From NCBI GenBank assembly GCA_029260735.1, contig JAJDCR010000033.1, positions 16,260 to 80,259 of the forward strand: a stretch of DNA of 64,000 nucleotides, given 5' to 3'. Made by a program: the position numbers and the translations under genes. How positions within the stretch are numbered: the first letter of the stretch is position 1; the number at the start of each line of letters is the position of its first letter. The notes beneath the pieces were generated by a model that was given only the letters and a program-made list of their open reading frames with translations, did not search any database and was not told the DNA's origin. The DNA comes from Planctomycetota bacterium. Its GTDB lineage: Bacteria; Planctomycetota; Uabimicrobiia; Uabimicrobiales; Uabimicrobiaceae. This document shows positions 47,706-57,362 of this stretch, piece by piece.

Positions 47706-50700
47706 ATGATTCCGAGTGTGCTTTGCCATAGCGTAGAGAAATCGATTGAAGATTTTTTATTGACGACCTTTCCGGTGACGAACCGGCATTTTTCGGGGAC
47801 TTTAGAAAACTTCTTTCGCGAAGGAAAAGGAATTTTCCAAGGCCCTTATTTGAACATTAAGCTGCCCTTTCGCCGAGCAGAAGACAATAAGGTCTATTTT
47901 CCCGAACTAACCCAAAAAGGTTTTATCCCGTATGCCCACCAACAGCAAGCCTTTGCTCGCTTACACGGAGAGAAGCCTAAGTCGACCATTATTGCTACTG
48001 GGACGGGTTCGGGGAAAACGGAGTGCTTTCTCTACCCGATTTTGGAACACTGCCGTCAAAACTTTGAGCAACCCGGAATCAAAGCAATTCTTCTCTATCC
48101 GATGAATGCCTTAGCCAAAGACCAAGCTAAACGCCTAGCCGAGTTAATTTACCAGAATAGCTCTCTTAAGAAAAAAATTAGGGCTGGGGTGTATGTGGGA
48201 GAAGATGAAAAATCACAAGAGCGAGAGATGGGGCCGGATTTTCTCATTACCGACCGAGAAACTCTGCGTTTGAGTCCGCCGGATATTTTGATCACCAACT
48301 ATAAGATGCTCGACTTTTTAATGATTCGGCCCCAAGATTTTAAACTTTGGCAGAACAATGCTCCGGGGGTTTTAAAATACCTCGTTGTTGACGAATTGCA
48401 CTCTTTTGATGGAGCCCAGGGAAGTGATTTGGCCTGTCTGATTCGCCGCCTCAAAAAAAGACTCGGCGTGGAAGAGAATCTTTGCTCGATTGGTACCTCG
48501 GCAACTTTAGGAGAGGACGATAGCCAAGAGGCCATCCGAGAGTATGCCGAAGAAATTTTTGGGACAGAGTTTGACCTGGATAGTATCATTACGGAAGACC
48601 TCTTGAGCATTCCCGAGTTTATTGAGAAGGGCGAAGAGGACAATCTCGACGACTATCGCTTGCAACATTTCCCTAGCTCTGGGGAAATGCTTAGTTATAC
48701 CTTGTACAAAAACGATGAGGAATACATTCGAGCCCAGTATGAACTATGGTTGCAGGAAAAAATTGGTCACTTCGAAAAGAACTCCTGGCGTAAGGACTTG
48801 GCCGATTTTTTGCCTCGGCATAAACTGATGTCGGCTCTTCTCTATAGTTTAGACAATAAAACTAAACCGGTCGAGGAAATCTACTCTCTTCTCGTCCGCC
48901 GCTGCGAGGAGCTAGAGGGATTTTCGCTTATTGAGTTAAGCCAAGTATTGCAGAGTTTCTTAGCCCTAGTTTCAGCCGCACGCATTTTTTCTACAAGTGA
49001 GGAAGGAGAAACTTCGACAGAAAAGGCTTTCCCTCTTTTGCAAGTGCGTTTTCAACTTTGGTTGCGCGAGCTACGCCGTCTGGTTGCCCAGGTTTCTCTC
49101 CCTCCTCAACTTCATTTTTCCGATGACCTAACAGTCGAAGAGCGGGAACTTTCTTTACCTCCGATTCATTGCCGCGAATGTGGTTACACAGGATGGATGG
49201 CCTTAGATGAAGTCGGAGGAGAGCAACCACTGACGAGCAGCTTGCGCAAAATATATCAGGGATTCTTTGGGGGAAGTGCCAATATTCTTTACCTCTTTCC
49301 CAAAGATGGGAAAAGCCACTTAGAAAAAAAAGCCCAGCAAAGTTTTTTTGATAACCCGCAACTTTGCCCCAAGTGCCTGACTCTTTCCCGCGATGAGACT
49401 TGTTCGCACTGTGCCGAGGAAAAGCTCATCCCTGTTTTAGCGATAAAGCGTATCCAAGGAGAAAAGACCCTTGTTTGTCCTGTCTGCCATGCCCACGATT
49501 CCTATAGTATTGTTGGAGCGCGAGCGGCTAGTTTAACGAGTGTTGCCATTAGCCAGCTCTTTGCCTCTCCTTACAACCACGACAAAAAGCTTTTGGCCTT
49601 TTCTGATTCTGTCCAAGACGCCTCTCATCGAGCTGGTTTTTTTGCCGCTCGCACCTACCGCTTTAACTTTCGGAGCGCTCTTCAGAAAGTAGCTTTGGCA
49701 AACGAAAGCATTTGTTTAGCGGATTTGATTGAAAAATTCCCTGACTACTGGAAAAGTCATTTCACCCCCGAGAGGTTTATCGCTACTTTCTTTCCCGTGG
49801 ACCTATATTATCTACAGGACTACCAAGAGTTTTTAGATAAGCAATCGATTTCTGCGAATATGGAGCAACTTCTGCGCGAAAGAGTGGCCTGGGAAATCAC
49901 GGCAGAGTATGGTTACAATGCCCGAATTGGAAGAACCTTAGAGAAAAATAACTGCTCCACTTTGTATGTCCACCCGCAAATGGAGGAGCTAATTCTCCAG
50001 GAAAGCTATGAGCGTCTTCGCAATCAGGTGGGAATCTTACGCCACCTAGAAAAAGAGCCCTTTTCTTCTTTTGTCCACGGGCTTTGGATGCGTTGGTTAA
50101 AGCGCGGAGCGATTTACCACCAAGGTTTGGATATGTATTTGCGCAATTTTGGTTCTTACTACCATTTTGGATTTCCGCTCTATATGCCCAATGCCAATAA
50201 AAGAACGCGCCTTCCGGCTTTTGTGTCTCTTACTCCCAGCCAACGTTTTGAAAATGTAACGGCAAAAAGCGGATGGTACTGCGATTGGCTAGAGCGGAGC
50301 TTAGGGCTTAGCGAAAAAGATGCCCGCTACTATATGGCCGATATTTACCAGACCTTACTGCAAATCTGGGAAGAAAAAAAATTGATGTTTTCTTTGGTCG
50401 GGGACAAGCACCGGGTTTATGGATTTATTCCAGAAGCTTTGTTTGTGACAACCCAAGTCGCTATTTGCCAATGCTCTCATTGCCAGCATGATGTTTCTAT
50501 CTGGCAAAAAGAAGAGGAGCTTTGGAAAAGAACTCCTTGCCTTCAATCAGGGTGCAAGGGCCATTATCTTTCGAGCGAAAAGGAAGAAGGCTTCTACCAC
50601 AAACTCTTTTCTTTTGGAGACGTCCAGAGAATTTTTGCAAGCGAACACACGGGTTTAGTTCCTAGCCAAGAACGAACGAGCGCCGAAAATCAATTTAATC

Positions 50701-53700
50701 AACCAGAAAAGGCAAGTGCTCCGAACGTTCTTTCTTGCACTCCGACTTTGGAGATGGGCATTGATATTGGAGGGCTTTCGAATGTTGTTTTGTGTTCGAC
50801 TCCTCCGACCCAAGCGAGCTATTTGCAGAGAATCGGACGGGCAGGACGGAAAACAGGTAACTCCTTGGTTCTTACCTTTGCCAATGCGGCTGCGCACGAC
50901 TTGTACTTTTACCAAGATCCTCTAGAAATGATGTCGGGGAAAGTCAATCCTCCGGGCTGTTTTTTGGATGCCCCCTCTGTTCTAAAACGCCAACTCTTCG
51001 CTTTTCTCTTAGACCGATGGGTGCAATCGGAAATTTCAAGAGAAGATTTCCCTCCTAAAATTAAACGTGCCTTAGAGCAGTTTGGACGAAAAGAAAATAC
51101 TTTTCCATACAACTTCTTAGAGTTTTGCGCAAAGAGGCAAGGTGAATTTTTCCCGCAATTTCTGGAAATTTTTAGCTCTCGGATTAGCGAAGCAACCCAG
51201 CAAAAACTCAAAGAGTGGAGTTCTTTTCACTGCTCTCATAACAATTTAGCCCAAACGCTAGAAGATGCTTTTCGAGGTTTAAAAGAAGAACGCGAGATGT
51301 ACCGCAAGCAACTCCAGCGGATCAATCGCAACTTGAAAAAACACCGTGAAATGAGTATAAAGCCAAGTAACCATGAAGAGATCATTAGTGAACTAGAGCA
51401 AGAGAAAGAGGTATTTGAAAGTATAATCCATCAACTCAATGGAAAAGAAACCCTCAACTTTTTAACCGATGAAGGCTTACTCCCTAACTATGCTTTCCCG
51501 GAGTCGGGGGTCACTTTAAAATCTATCATTTGGCAAAAAGTAACAAAGAATGATTCCACTCAGAAGTTTCAAACAAAAACTTTTAGCTACGAAAGACCTG
51601 CCTCTAGTGCTCTGGGGGAGTTTGCTCCCAGTAGTCGCTTTTATGCACAGGGACGAAGTGTCGAGGTTGACCAAATTGACATGAATCTTTCACCGGTCGA
51701 AAAGTGGCAATTTTGCGACCGGTGCTCGCATATTGAAAAGGTTAACTTGGAAAAAAAGGGGGCTAAGCGTTGCCCCAAGTGCGAGAGCGAAATGTGGAGC
51801 GACATAGGACAAAAGCGCGACCTCATTCGATTGAGACAAGTTTTTTCCACCACCTCTGAGAGAGATAGCTTTAGCTTCGATGAAAGTGATAACCGTGAAC
51901 CAGTATTTTTCAGTAAAAATCTCTTTGTCGAAGTCAACTTGGAGCAAGTCCAGGCCGCCTATCAACTACAAGATGAAAGATACCCTTTCGGCTTTGAGTT
52001 TATCTCTAAGGTGGTCTTTCGAGAGGTCAATTTTGGCCGAGAAGCTTTGGAGGAAAGTTTTCATGTTGCCGGAAAAGAATACGTTAACTCTGGTTTTTCG
52101 ATTTGCCAAGAATGCGGGCGGGTGGAACAACTGAACAAACCGTTTCAGCACGCCTTTGGTTGCAAGTATCGCCTAAAGGACGATAGTAAAGCTAAATTCA
52201 ACGCTCTTTTTTTATACAGGGAGTTCGCTTCGGAGGCCATCCGTATTTTGTTGCCCGTTGCTACTTTAGATGTGGAGAAAAAACTACAATCTTTTAGCGC
52301 TGCTTTTCATCTGGGCCTAAGAAAAAAATTCCGAGGAGAACCTTATCACTTAAGCATTACCTTTCACGATGAACCAGAGGCCGAAACCGATTTATCTCGA
52401 AGATATTTGGTTATTTACGATACCATTCCCGGAGGAACCGGGTACTTAAAAGATTTACTTCGTCCACCTAGCTCTACTCCTCATGCCCCTCCTGTTATAT
52501 TTGAGATTTTCCAAATGGCTTTAAATACCCTCCGCTCTTGTCAATGCAATCAAGATTTTTCCAAAGATGGTTGCTACTCTTGTATCTATGCTTACCGTGG
52601 GCGCTATAACTTTACCAATACCTCACGCCATTCCGCTGTTAAAATCCTCAATGAAATTCTCCAGCGCAAGAATAAAGTGAAAGAGATCGATACGATTCAA
52701 AACTCTGGCCTAAGTCCTGTCTTGGAAAGCGAGTTAGAACTACGTTTTGTCCAGAGTTTAGAGCAAGTTCGTGGCCTGGAAGTTCGGCCTCATCTTATCC
52801 GAGGTAAACCTGGGTATCGAATCGAGTTAGCCCAATACATTTATGACTTGGAACCTCAGGTTTACTTAGACCAAGAAAAGGGTGTCTCCATTCCTTCGAG
52901 AGCAGATTTTGTTTTATGGCCAGAGGGCAAAGGGGCTTGGGAGCAAAAGACTAAGCCCCTGGCAATTTTCTTAGATGGATATGAGTATCATGTCGGCAAA
53001 GGAGGAGCAACATCGCGCTTAGACGAAGACTTTGCTCAAAGAACAGCCATTATCCAATCTGGTAAATTCTTAGTCTGGTCTTTAACCTGGAAAGACATAG
53101 AAGTAGGGATGAAAGAAAGCCGAGAGAACTTTTTTGACTACAGTGAAGTGCATATTCCATTACTAAAGAATTTGCTCAGAAGCGAAAAAAATCTCCATGA
53201 GTTTTTGGAGCAAGCGGGAAAGGTACAACGAATATTAAAGACATCTCGTTTGCAAGATGTCTTTCAACAAAACTCGTATTACCTACTCTTACTTTATATG
53301 GGCTTTCCCCAAGTGAAAGCTTGGCAAAAACTCAGTTCTCTTTTAGCGATGTCTTTTTTAGAGCGCAAAGAAAAAAGCTCTTTCACTCCTTGCCAAAACT
53401 TTGCCCAAACTCTGTTAAAAGAATCTACAGTTAGTGAAAAGGGCTCTCTGGTTGCAAAGGAAGGAGAAGATCCTTATATGTTTGCCCACTGGAGAGAAGA
53501 CATCCAAAAGCAAACCTCTGCCCATTATTTTTTTTATGCGGATAGGGAGAAACTCTCTCAAAAAAGAGAAGAGGCTTTCACTGTTGTTGCGCGACTGGAC
53601 GACAAACAAAGCATTTCAAGCAAAGGAAAATCAAATTATCGGTACCATTGGAATACCTTTCTCCATTACTTTAACTGGTTTCAATTTCTCGATCGGACTA

Positions 53701-54077
53701 TTTTTGTTTCTCAAAAAGGAGTGGAGCGCCACCGATACGATCGTCTTCAAGAAAAAGTTTTCTCTTCTCTTCCTTCTCCTGAGGCCGAGTGGAGTGAAGT
53801 AATCGAGTTGGTCTTGCCTTTGTACTATCCCCTAGTAGAGCTTCTGCGCACTCGTTCTCTTCCTCTTCCCGAACCAGGATATGAGCTTGTTGACGCTAAG
53901 GGAAAGGTTCTTGCTTCGGCGGAGTTAGCTTGGCCCAAACTCCAAATTGCCTTTCTGCGCACGGAGGAATGGACTCATCGTCATTTGTTCTTAGAGCAAA
54001 AATGGAAGGTCTACCGGATTGATGAGGTTCAAAAAGACTTAGAGAGTTCTCCAGAGATAGACATTTTTAAAGGTTAA
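47706..54077 (+). CDS. Giant DEAD/DEAH helicase with DUF1998 region and C-terminal nuclease-like segment
   Basis: 2,123 residues. Helicase core: ATGTGSGKTECFLYPI (Walker A, 97-106), VVDELHSFDGAQG (near 227), SIGTSATLG, then GIDIGGLSNVV and QRIGRAGRKTG (near 1040). Between the lobes are Zn-type clusters (CRECGYTG, CPKC...CSHC, CPVCHAHD). The C-terminal part has more Cys pairs (CDRC...CPKC; CQECGRVEQ; CQCNQDFSKDGCYSC near 1611) and YDTIPGGTGYL, the DUF1998/MrfA signature. Around 1740-1790, a segment with ADFVLWPEG, AIFLDGYEYHVG and VWSLTWKDIE resembles a Vsr/DUF559-like nuclease. It equals a DrmA-plus-DrmB-like combination in one chain. AAGGAG precedes the ATG, three bases after the methylase stop. 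Confidence 0.85.
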   Translation: MIPSVLCHSVEKSIEDFLLTTFPVTNRHFSGTLENFFREGKGIFQGPYLNIKLPFRRAEDNKVYFPELTQKGFIPYAHQQQAFARLHGEKPKSTIIATGTGSGKTECFLYPILEHCRQNFEQPGIKAILLYPMNALAKDQAKRLAELIYQNSSLKKKIRAGVYVGEDEKSQEREMGPDFLITDRETLRLSPPDILITNYKMLDFLMIRPQDFKLWQNNAPGVLKYLVVDELHSFDGAQGSDLACLIRRLKKRLGVEENLCSIGTSATLGEDDSQEAIREYAEEIFGTEFDLDSIITEDLLSIPEFIEKGEEDNLDDYRLQHFPSSGEMLSYTLYKNDEEYIRAQYELWLQEKIGHFEKNSWRKDLADFLPRHKLMSALLYSLDNKTKPVEEIYSLLVRRCEELEGFSLIELSQVLQSFLALVSAARIFSTSEEGETSTEKAFPLLQVRFQLWLRELRRLVAQVSLPPQLHFSDDLTVEERELSLPPIHCRECGYTGWMALDEVGGEQPLTSSLRKIYQGFFGGSANILYLFPKDGKSHLEKKAQQSFFDNPQLCPKCLTLSRDETCSHCAEEKLIPVLAIKRIQGEKTLVCPVCHAHDSYSIVGARAASLTSVAISQLFASPYNHDKKLLAFSDSVQDASHRAGFFAARTYRFNFRSALQKVALANESICLADLIEKFPDYWKSHFTPERFIATFFPVDLYYLQDYQEFLDKQSISANMEQLLRERVAWEITAEYGYNARIGRTLEKNNCSTLYVHPQMEELILQESYERLRNQVGILRHLEKEPFSSFVHGLWMRWLKRGAIYHQGLDMYLRNFGSYYHFGFPLYMPNANKRTRLPAFVSLTPSQRFENVTAKSGWYCDWLERSLGLSEKDARYYMADIYQTLLQIWEEKKLMFSLVGDKHRVYGFIPEALFVTTQVAICQCSHCQHDVSIWQKEEELWKRTPCLQSGCKGHYLSSEKEEGFYHKLFSFGDVQRIFASEHTGLVPSQERTSAENQFNQPEKASAPNVLSCTPTLEMGIDIGGLSNVVLCSTPPTQASYLQRIGRAGRKTGNSLVLTFANAAAHDLYFYQDPLEMMSGKVNPPGCFLDAPSVLKRQLFAFLLDRWVQSEISREDFPPKIKRALEQFGRKENTFPYNFLEFCAKRQGEFFPQFLEIFSSRISEATQQKLKEWSSFHCSHNNLAQTLEDAFRGLKEEREMYRKQLQRINRNLKKHREMSIKPSNHEEIISELEQEKEVFESIIHQLNGKETLNFLTDEGLLPNYAFPESGVTLKSIIWQKVTKNDSTQKFQTKTFSYERPASSALGEFAPSSRFYAQGRSVEVDQIDMNLSPVEKWQFCDRCSHIEKVNLEKKGAKRCPKCESEMWSDIGQKRDLIRLRQVFSTTSERDSFSFDESDNREPVFFSKNLFVEVNLEQVQAAYQLQDERYPFGFEFISKVVFREVNFGREALEESFHVAGKEYVNSGFSICQECGRVEQLNKPFQHAFGCKYRLKDDSKAKFNALFLYREFASEAIRILLPVATLDVEKKLQSFSAAFHLGLRKKFRGEPYHLSITFHDEPEAETDLSRRYLVIYDTIPGGTGYLKDLLRPPSSTPHAPPVIFEIFQMALNTLRSCQCNQDFSKDGCYSCIYAYRGRYNFTNTSRHSAVKILNEILQRKNKVKEIDTIQNSGLSPVLESELELRFVQSLEQVRGLEVRPHLIRGKPGYRIELAQYIYDLEPQVYLDQEKGVSIPSRADFVLWPEGKGAWEQKTKPLAIFLDGYEYHVGKGGATSRLDEDFAQRTAIIQSGKFLVWSLTWKDIEVGMKESRENFFDYSEVHIPLLKNLLRSEKNLHEFLEQAGKVQRILKTSRLQDVFQQNSYYLLLLYMGFPQVKAWQKLSSLLAMSFLERKEKSSFTPCQNFAQTLLKESTVSEKGSLVAKEGEDPYMFAHWREDIQKQTSAHYFFYADREKLSQKREEAFTVVARLDDKQSISSKGKSNYRYHWNTFLHYFNWFQFLDRTIFVSQKGVERHRYDRLQEKVFSSLPSPEAEWSEVIELVLPLYYPLVELLRTRSLPLPEPGYELVDAKGKVLASAELAWPKLQIAFLRTEEWTHRHLFLEQKWKVYRIDEVQKDLESSPEIDIFKG

Positions 54078-54156
54078 AAGCTAGTTACAAAACAGCAGAT
54101 AAGATAAGTGGATTAAGCAAATTCTATTTTTTCGATAAAGGTTTAGGAAAATCGTT

Positions 54157-56295
54157 ATGAAAATGAAAGTACAAGTCTCCATGAGCGTCGATTTCTTAAG
54201 TGCATTTGCCAAAATTCCCCGCAAAGAGCAAAAGCGAGTGCGGGAATTCATCGAAAAGTTTTTTGCTAATCCAAGATCGTCTGGGATTGACTATGAAAAA
54301 ATCCATGAAGTGAAAGATAAAAATGTACGGACTGTCCGTATTAGCAAACAGTATAGAGCGGTGGTTCTCCATCCTGAAAAAGAAAATGTCTACGTCTTAG
54401 TTTGGGTCGACAACCATGATGAAGCGATAAATTGGGCAAAAAACAAACATTTTACGATAAACCCTTATAGTGGTGCTCTTCAAGTAATTGACTACGAAGC
54501 TATCAATAGCTGGGAAGAAAACCTTCCCAAAGAAGAAGAAAAAACAGAGTACCTATTTTCTAATATCCCAGAAGAAACTCTCTTACGCTATGGCATTCCC
54601 CGATTTATTTTACCACAGGTTCGAAAAATCCGAAGCGAAGAGGAATTGGATTCTTTCCAGCAATATTTGCCAGGGGAAGCTTGGGAAGCTCTCTGCATGT
54701 TTGCCAGTGGTTACTCCTTAGATGAAATGGAAAGAGAACTAGAAATAATTCCGACCGAAACAGTGGGGACAACAGGCTTTCAGGAAGCCCTGGAGAATAT
54801 GGACTCGCAACGTAGATTCCACTCCATCGAAGATGCCAACGAATTGAGTGAAATATTAAACGCTCCCTTGGAAGCATGGCGCGTGTTTCTTCACCCCAGT
54901 CAAAGGCGTTTGGTCGAAAACCAAGCGAAAGGATCGATTCGGGTTTTAGGAGGGGCTGGTACGGGAAAAACCGTTGTGGCCATGCACCGAGCCAAGCATC
55001 TGGCGAATAAAGTTTTTACGACCCCCGAAGACCGAATTCTCTTTCTTACTTTCTCCCGTAATCTAGCCATCGATATCGAACAAAACTTAAGAAAAATTTG
55101 TCCTAAGAAAACTATGTCGCGTATTGAGGTCGTCAATATTGATGCTTGGGTTTGTGATTTTCTCAAGAACCAAGGCTTTTCCTATAAAATCCTTTTTGAC
55201 CAACAAAAGCGAGATCGCTATTGGGAAAATGCGATCAACGGTGTTGCTGAAGGAGCTCAGTTTGAAAAAATTTTCTATGAAGACGAGTGGGAACAAGTTA
55301 TTCAAGCGAATGGTATCTCGAATCTAATGGAGTACTTAAGCGTTTCGAGAGTAGGAAGAGGAAAAAGTATTAGCCGAGCCATTCGCAAAAAAGTATGGGG
55401 AGTGTTTGAAGAATATCGCAACCAATTGAATCGAGACCAGTATAAAGAGATGATGGACTTAGTGCGCGAGGCCCGCTTATTTTTAAAAGAGCAGGGAGAT
55501 ATTTTGCCTTATCGCTCTATTATTGTAGATGAAGGGCAGGACATGGGCAAAGAGGTCTATCTTTTACTACGAGCGATTGTTCCCGAGGGGCCTAATGATA
55601 TTTTTATCGTAGGCGATGGTCACCAAGCCATCTACAAAAAGAGAGTGGTCTTGAGCCAATGCCAAATCAATATTCGAGGAAAAAGATCGCGAAAACTGCG
55701 ACTTAACTACCGCACGACAGAAGAAATTCGACGTTGGGCGATCAATTTCCTCGAAGGACAAGACGTCAATGACTTAGATGGAGGAACCGATAACCAGCGC
55801 GGATATCGCTCTATCATGCACGGAGCCAAACCTATTTTAAAGCACTTTTCTCTTTTTTCTGAGGAAATAGACTTTGTCGATAGCTACATCCAAAAGCTCT
55901 TAGAAAGCAAAGAAGTCTTAGAGGGAATTTGCCTAATCTGCCGCACAAATAAAGCCTTGGAAAAGTACAAAAAAGAACTAAAAAAACGAGGTCACAGTGT
56001 ATTTTCCATTTCCCGCAAAGGCTCCGACGACCACAAACAAAAAGGCATCCGTCTATCTACAATGTATAGAGTAAAAGGATTAGAGTTTAACTATATCATT
56101 ATCTGCTCCGCCAACAAAGACACGATACCGATAAATTATATCTTAGCTGAAGATGATAATTTAACCGCAAAAGAAGAAGCCGAATTCCGAGAAAGAGCTT
56201 TATTCTACGTTGCCGCTACCCGAGCAAAAAAAGAGGTTTTAGTAACAAGCTATGGAGACAGAAGTCCCTTTTTGGAATCTTCAACACGAAAATAG
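54157..56295 (+). CDS. RelE-fold domain fused to UvrD-like SF1 helicase
   Basis: 712 residues. Residues 1-105 read as a RelE/ParE-like fold (FLSAFAKIPRKEQKRVREFI, VRTVRISKQYRAVVLHPE, YVLVWVDNHDEAINWA). The UvrD/Rep motor has LGGAGTGKTVVAMHRA near 266, VDEGQDM near 457, VGDGHQAIY, LRLNYRTTEEI and MYRVKGLEFNYIII near 638, and YVAATRAKKE. RelE-like folds are usually mRNA interferases or gyrase poisons, but fused to helicases they may be nucleic-acid-binding; the catalytic status is unknown. It follows the DUF1998 helicase by 79 bases on the same strand, so is likely part of the same operon, adding a single-strand DNA motor. Confidence 0.85.
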   Translation: MKMKVQVSMSVDFLSAFAKIPRKEQKRVREFIEKFFANPRSSGIDYEKIHEVKDKNVRTVRISKQYRAVVLHPEKENVYVLVWVDNHDEAINWAKNKHFTINPYSGALQVIDYEAINSWEENLPKEEEKTEYLFSNIPEETLLRYGIPRFILPQVRKIRSEEELDSFQQYLPGEAWEALCMFASGYSLDEMERELEIIPTETVGTTGFQEALENMDSQRRFHSIEDANELSEILNAPLEAWRVFLHPSQRRLVENQAKGSIRVLGGAGTGKTVVAMHRAKHLANKVFTTPEDRILFLTFSRNLAIDIEQNLRKICPKKTMSRIEVVNIDAWVCDFLKNQGFSYKILFDQQKRDRYWENAINGVAEGAQFEKIFYEDEWEQVIQANGISNLMEYLSVSRVGRGKSISRAIRKKVWGVFEEYRNQLNRDQYKEMMDLVREARLFLKEQGDILPYRSIIVDEGQDMGKEVYLLLRAIVPEGPNDIFIVGDGHQAIYKKRVVLSQCQINIRGKRSRKLRLNYRTTEEIRRWAINFLEGQDVNDLDGGTDNQRGYRSIMHGAKPILKHFSLFSEEIDFVDSYIQKLLESKEVLEGICLICRTNKALEKYKKELKKRGHSVFSISRKGSDDHKQKGIRLSTMYRVKGLEFNYIIICSANKDTIPINYILAEDDNLTAKEEAEFRERALFYVAATRAKKEVLVTSYGDRSPFLESSTRK

Positions 56296-56325
56296 TACAA
56301 AGATTTTAAGTAAGGAATTTAAACT

Positions 56326-57126
56326 ATGAATGAAGTTATCTTAATTGAAAGCCTTAGCCTAAGAGAAAAGCTCTGCACAGATGAGCATACAAGTATCTTA
56401 GAAAGAGTAGGAAATCTTATAACGCTACCTCAAGAGGGTTTTGCTACTACAGAACAAGTTGCTGCATTTTACAAAAGTCCTATCAAGTCCATTCAAACAG
56501 TTGTGATCAGACATAGAGACGAATTAGAAAGGGATGGCTATAAGGTACTGACTTCAAAAGAGTTCAGAGACCTTCATCGTGAAGGTCTCAAATCCAAGGC
56601 AAGGCTTATTGCGATTTTTCCTCGTAAAGCAATATTGAGAATAGGTATGCTTTTAGCGGAATCGGAGATAGCTAAACAAATACGAAACTATCTCTTGAGT
56701 TCTGAAGAACAAAGCCTTGCTCTCTCAAATCGTCAAACATTGATTACAATGACAGAACAATTACAAGAACACGCTGAAAGTATTGCTCGTAATGCGAGGC
56801 AAAGTAGTGACAATGCTGAGCAACTCATCCACAAGGCGAATATTCTCAAAGCTATGGTGCAAGAGATTTACTTGAATAGGGACGAGATTAAGAAAAACCA
56901 GAAAAGGATTGAAAAGCTAGAGTTGAGGTTTTCTGTCTTAGGTGAGGCAAAGGAAGAGTTTATCTCTGAAAGACAAATTAGAATTTTGAGAGAAATCGTC
57001 AAGAAGAAGCCGGAGACAGCTATTAAAGTATGGCATAAGTTTAACAAGTACTTTGGAGTTACTCGCTACAGATTTTTGCCCAGTTGCCGATTTGAGGAGG
57101 CATTGGAGTGGTTAAATCGATATTAG
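56326..57126 (+). CDS. Phage-antirepressor-like DNA-binding protein
   Basis: 266 residues. The N-terminal ~125 residues carry a pattern seen in phage and prophage regulatory proteins: GFATTEQVAAFYKSPIKSIQ, VIRHRDELERDGYKVL, then FPRKAILRIGMLLAESEIAK. It probably contains a helix-turn-helix for DNA binding. The C-terminal half is helical with a coiled coil (about 150-215). AAGGA lies seven bases before the ATG, 30 bases after the helicase stop. It may regulate the helicase-methylase operon or sense phage proteins. A 37-base piece of its coding sequence (56557-56593) recurs near 63.77 kb. Confidence 0.7.
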   Translation: MNEVILIESLSLREKLCTDEHTSILERVGNLITLPQEGFATTEQVAAFYKSPIKSIQTVVIRHRDELERDGYKVLTSKEFRDLHREGLKSKARLIAIFPRKAILRIGMLLAESEIAKQIRNYLLSSEEQSLALSNRQTLITMTEQLQEHAESIARNARQSSDNAEQLIHKANILKAMVQEIYLNRDEIKKNQKRIEKLELRFSVLGEAKEEFISERQIRILREIVKKKPETAIKVWHKFNKYFGVTRYRFLPSCRFEEALEWLNRY

Positions 57127-57362
57127 TATCGAATGTAACTTTAAAAAAAAATACGCTTTAAGCTTTATTTCTAAAGTGCTAGAGAACTTCGTAATTTTTT
57201 TCAGGCAAACACAGTAGCTTTTTGGAAAATAAAAATATGACTGTTTTTTTAGATAAAAAATTGAGGAACTGGTACATCAGTTTAGCATCAGCCACATCAG
57301 ATTCTGCTAAAAGCATACTCAGCAAACTAAGAGAAATGTAAATGGCCTAATCGACAAGAAAA

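Noticed and set aside
57237..57341. 34-residue frame between the antirepressor-like and CD-NTase genes
   Set aside because: No ribosome site and no family resemblance; the gap 57127-57362 is treated as non-coding.
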